Shown here: in pieces, positions 62,456 through 64,000 of the stretch
Numbering within the stretch: position 1 is the stretch's first letter
Layout of the letters: every line of letters begins with the position of its first letter
DNA from: Candidatus Scalindua sp. SCAELEC01
Lineage (GTDB): Bacteria > Planctomycetota > Brocadiia > Brocadiales > Scalinduaceae
Assembly (NCBI GenBank): GCA_004282745.1
Contig: SHMT01000008.1
Location: 82,428 to 146,427 of the forward strand
Length of the DNA: 64,000 nucleotides
Reading direction: 5' to 3'
Position numbers and translations under genes: made by a program
Notes under the pieces: model-generated
What the model saw: only the letters and a program-made list of their open reading frames with translations
Databases searched by the model: none
What the model was told of the DNA's origin: nothing

Positions 62456-62674
62456 ATGGCCACCGCAGATAGAATTTTTAAAGAGGCTTCAGCCCTTAGC
62501 CCCTCCGAAAAGGCACAACTCATCGATAAGCTAATTTCCACCCTTGATAAGTCTGATAAAGAAATTGATGAATTATGGGCAAAAGAGGCTGAGGATCGGA
62601 TTGATGCCTATGATCAAGGAAAAATCAAGGCAATATCTTTAGAAAAGGTTCTTCAGAAATACAAGGTAAAATAA
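62456..62674 (+). CDS. Addiction-module component (RelB/ParD-like antitoxin)
   Basis: 72 residues, MATADRIFKEASALSPSEKA, QLIDKLISTLDKSDKEIDEL, the putative addiction module component family with a C-terminal WAKEAEDRIDAYDQGKIKAI typical of the antitoxin. AGGAG precedes the ATG. The toxin gene starts 2 bases downstream. First gene on the cassette side of the intI relic. Confidence 0.9.
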   Translation: MATADRIFKEASALSPSEKAQLIDKLISTLDKSDKEIDELWAKEAEDRIDAYDQGKIKAISLEKVLQKYKVK

Positions 62675-62676
62675 AA

Positions 62677-62874
62677 ATGAAGATAAATTTTCTAGAGATT
62701 GCACAAATCGAGTTGGATGGAGCCATCGAGTATTACAATTACGAGGTTCCTGGTCTTGGCGATACTTTTCTGACCGAAGTGTTGAATGCTCTTAATAGGA
62801 TTGGCGAATTTCCTGAAGCATGGCAACCCTGTTCAAAACGAACAAGGCGATGTCAAACCCGGCGTTTTCCATGA
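62677..62874 (+). pseudogene. RelE/ParE toxin truncated at its 3' end
   Basis: Reads MKINFLEIAQIELDGAIEYY, NYEVPGLGDTFLTEVLNALN, then FPEAWQPCSKRTRRCQTRRF and a TGA. Related toxins continue about 30 more residues (a YGVIY...HxxR-type end with catalytic residues), which are missing here. The sequence after the break is unrelated, so the toxin is likely inactive. Confidence 0.8.
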
Positions 62875-63020
62875 CTGCATATCTGCTTTAAGACTGTATA
62901 TTGTTTTTTCATATTTGTACTATTATTCATACTCTCTTTCAACCGAAAATTGCTTGAAGCTATAGTTTTGTAAGAGTTGGTTTTATATCTTTTTGCGATC
63001 TCTGGAAAACTCAGTCCTGA

Positions 63021-63162
63021 TATACTAAAACCGATTTGGTTTTCGGTTTTACCCGTCCGAACGGTTGACAGACCGGGTGGGCCGGAAACCAACTCTTGGT
63101 GAAGGTATGCTCGCTCAATTTTATACCGGATTTTATCCGAAAACCATTACCAGATGAGTATA
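63021..63162 (-). repeat. Family B repeat, copy B6
   Basis: Inverted; TATACTAAAACCGATTTGG...CCAGATGAG, TATA. It has the GC-rich inserted hairpin (CCCGTCCGAACGG...CCGGGTGGG), as in copy B1. Confidence 0.9.
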
Positions 63163-63301
63163 CCTAAATTTATGTTGATTTAATTTCAGTACCAATTTAC
63201 GATATTAAAATACTAAATCTTCAAGCATAAATAGATCTTTCAAAAAAACGAGTTGAGCTTGATTGTTTTGAAACTCATATAAATAAAAAGAAAGGTTATG
63301 T

Positions 63302-63526
63302 TTGTCTGATCACCCAAACAAACACATTCGTGAGGCGATTAAATATGCAGAAAAGCATGGATGGCGAATTGTTAAATCAAGCGGACACGCTCACATCTGG
63401 GGAAAACTTCTGTGTCCACTTCACGCTCGTGAAGGATGCTACTTCAATATTCACTCTACACCGCAAAACCCAGAAACTCATTCAAAGCGGATTCGCAGGG
63501 CAGTTGACGGCTGTCAACACTGTTGA
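63302..63526 (+). CDS. HicA-like small protein (first gene of a conserved two-gene module)
   Basis: 74 residues from a TTG start with GAAAGG six bases upstream. MSDHPNKHIREAIKYAEKHG, WRIVKSSGHAHIWGKLLCPL, REGCYFNIHSTPQNPETHSK, then a CxxC-like tail (DGCQHC). The fold and the GHAHIWG histidines recall HicA dsRNA-binding-domain toxins. The partner gene follows 61 bp downstream. Probably a toxin-antitoxin-like pair; function unproven. Confidence 0.8.
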   Translation: MSDHPNKHIREAIKYAEKHGWRIVKSSGHAHIWGKLLCPLHAREGCYFNIHSTPQNPETHSKRIRRAVDGCQHC

Positions 63527-63587
63527 GAGTCGTTAGATTTAATATTGTTTTCCGAACATAACACATATACAGTAAGGACAGTAAAAC

Positions 63588-63821
63588 ATGAAAACTTATG
63601 AATTTACCCTAATTATTTCGGAAGTAGACGATAAAAAAGCTGAGGCAATCTATAGTAAGTGTGCCGATTCAAGCTTAGGCAAACGTAACAGTACGACTTA
63701 TGTTGCTTTCGATAGAGAAGCAGAGAGCCTGGAATATGCAATTGACTCAGCTATAACTGACCTAAAAAGTGTCGGTGTGCAGCCACTACACATCGAGATT
63801 GAAATCCCAGCTACGGTATAA
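63588..63821 (+). CDS. Partner protein of the HicA-like module
   Basis: 77 residues, MKTYEFTLIISEVDDKKAEA, IYSKCADSSLGKRNSTTYVA, FDREAESLEYAIDSAITDLK, a ferredoxin-like small soluble protein. AAGGA precedes the ATG. Commonly paired with the HicA-like protein encoded upstream, so it is the likely antitoxin. No DNA-binding domain visible. Confidence 0.8.
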   Translation: MKTYEFTLIISEVDDKKAEAIYSKCADSSLGKRNSTTYVAFDREAESLEYAIDSAITDLKSVGVQPLHIEIEIPATV

Positions 63822-64000
63822 TCATTTATTTTCGTGACCTAAGCAGTGTATAAGCAGTGGTAGGTTGGGGGTTGGGGTCACCCATTAGTAGGCCCCTGTC
63901 AAGCAAAAAAGTCTCCCTTGCACGAAATAAAATAAATATTTTTCGCGTTATCAATTTTGATAATAACAGAGATTTTAGATTGAGGTTGAGTTTAATATTT

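Noticed and set aside
62853..63092. 79-codon minus-strand frame near 63 kb
   Set aside because: Its N-terminal part is the translation of repeat B6.

Overview
The window reads as a chromosome segment of a low-to-medium GC, Gram-negative, anaerobic or microaerophilic bacterium. The gene set includes a monofunctional CO dehydrogenase (CooS), pyruvate-phosphate dikinase with a coupled giant TPR protein, a triheme cytochrome c, a rubrerythrin-like diiron protein with a PerR/Fur regulator, a MoxR/DUF58/Bat operon and many TPR proteins. This style suggests a planctomycete of the anammox type (Brocadiales, for example Scalindua-like), but no taxonomic marker gene is present, so this is an inference.

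Layout: 0-3 kb, the 3' part of an RND efflux pump fused in frame to its outer-membrane factor. 3-5 kb, VapBC and a HicB with a HicA relic. 5-10.3 kb, a minus-strand moxR-DUF58-BatD-BatA/B-BatC operon. 11-20.7 kb, housekeeping genes: mtnP, a membrane-anchored small heat-shock protein, PilZ, a cysD-cysNC-DHH phosphatase operon and purH. 21-26 kb, ppdK plus a 19-repeat TPR protein. 26-32 kb, Fe-S scaffold, PHP phosphatase, rubrerythrin-like protein, TlpA-type thioredoxin, cooS and perR/fur. 32-37.5 kb, a glycolate/lactate-oxidase-like set (Fe-S subunit, two FAD subunits of which one has lost key residues) and a triheme cytochrome. 40-51 kb, rich in DNA repair: a SprT-like protease coupled to a helicase-exonuclease fusion (MrfA/Hrq1-like joined to MrfB-like), tag, umuDC, an SRAP protein and lexA.

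51.6-64 kb is an accessory region: toxin-antitoxin modules (MntA-HepT, HicBA, BrnT/antitoxin, a RelB-ParE remnant, a HicA-like pair), an intact group II intron, a decayed group II intron, an IS200-type insertion that splits brnT, at least one convincing attC site behind hicBA, a second candidate attC, and the N-terminal relic of an integron integrase (intI) on the minus strand. I read this as a decayed chromosomal integron. Two genes here (an MFS transporter and a DUF2254 protein) look GC-richer and more proteobacterial than their surroundings.

The most unusual signal is repeated non-coding DNA. Family A is a roughly 125-160 bp full-length palindrome (eight cores plus partial copies). Its arm sequences differ between copies but stay complementary within each copy, and one end repeatedly sits on or next to the stop codon of the neighbouring gene. 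Family B is a roughly 110-155 bp MITE-like element with TATAC...GTATA ends; it interrupts intI and leaves a reconstructable empty site with TATA duplicated. Family C is a roughly 40 bp GGGCCCAGG palindrome. Chimeric junctions between families occur.
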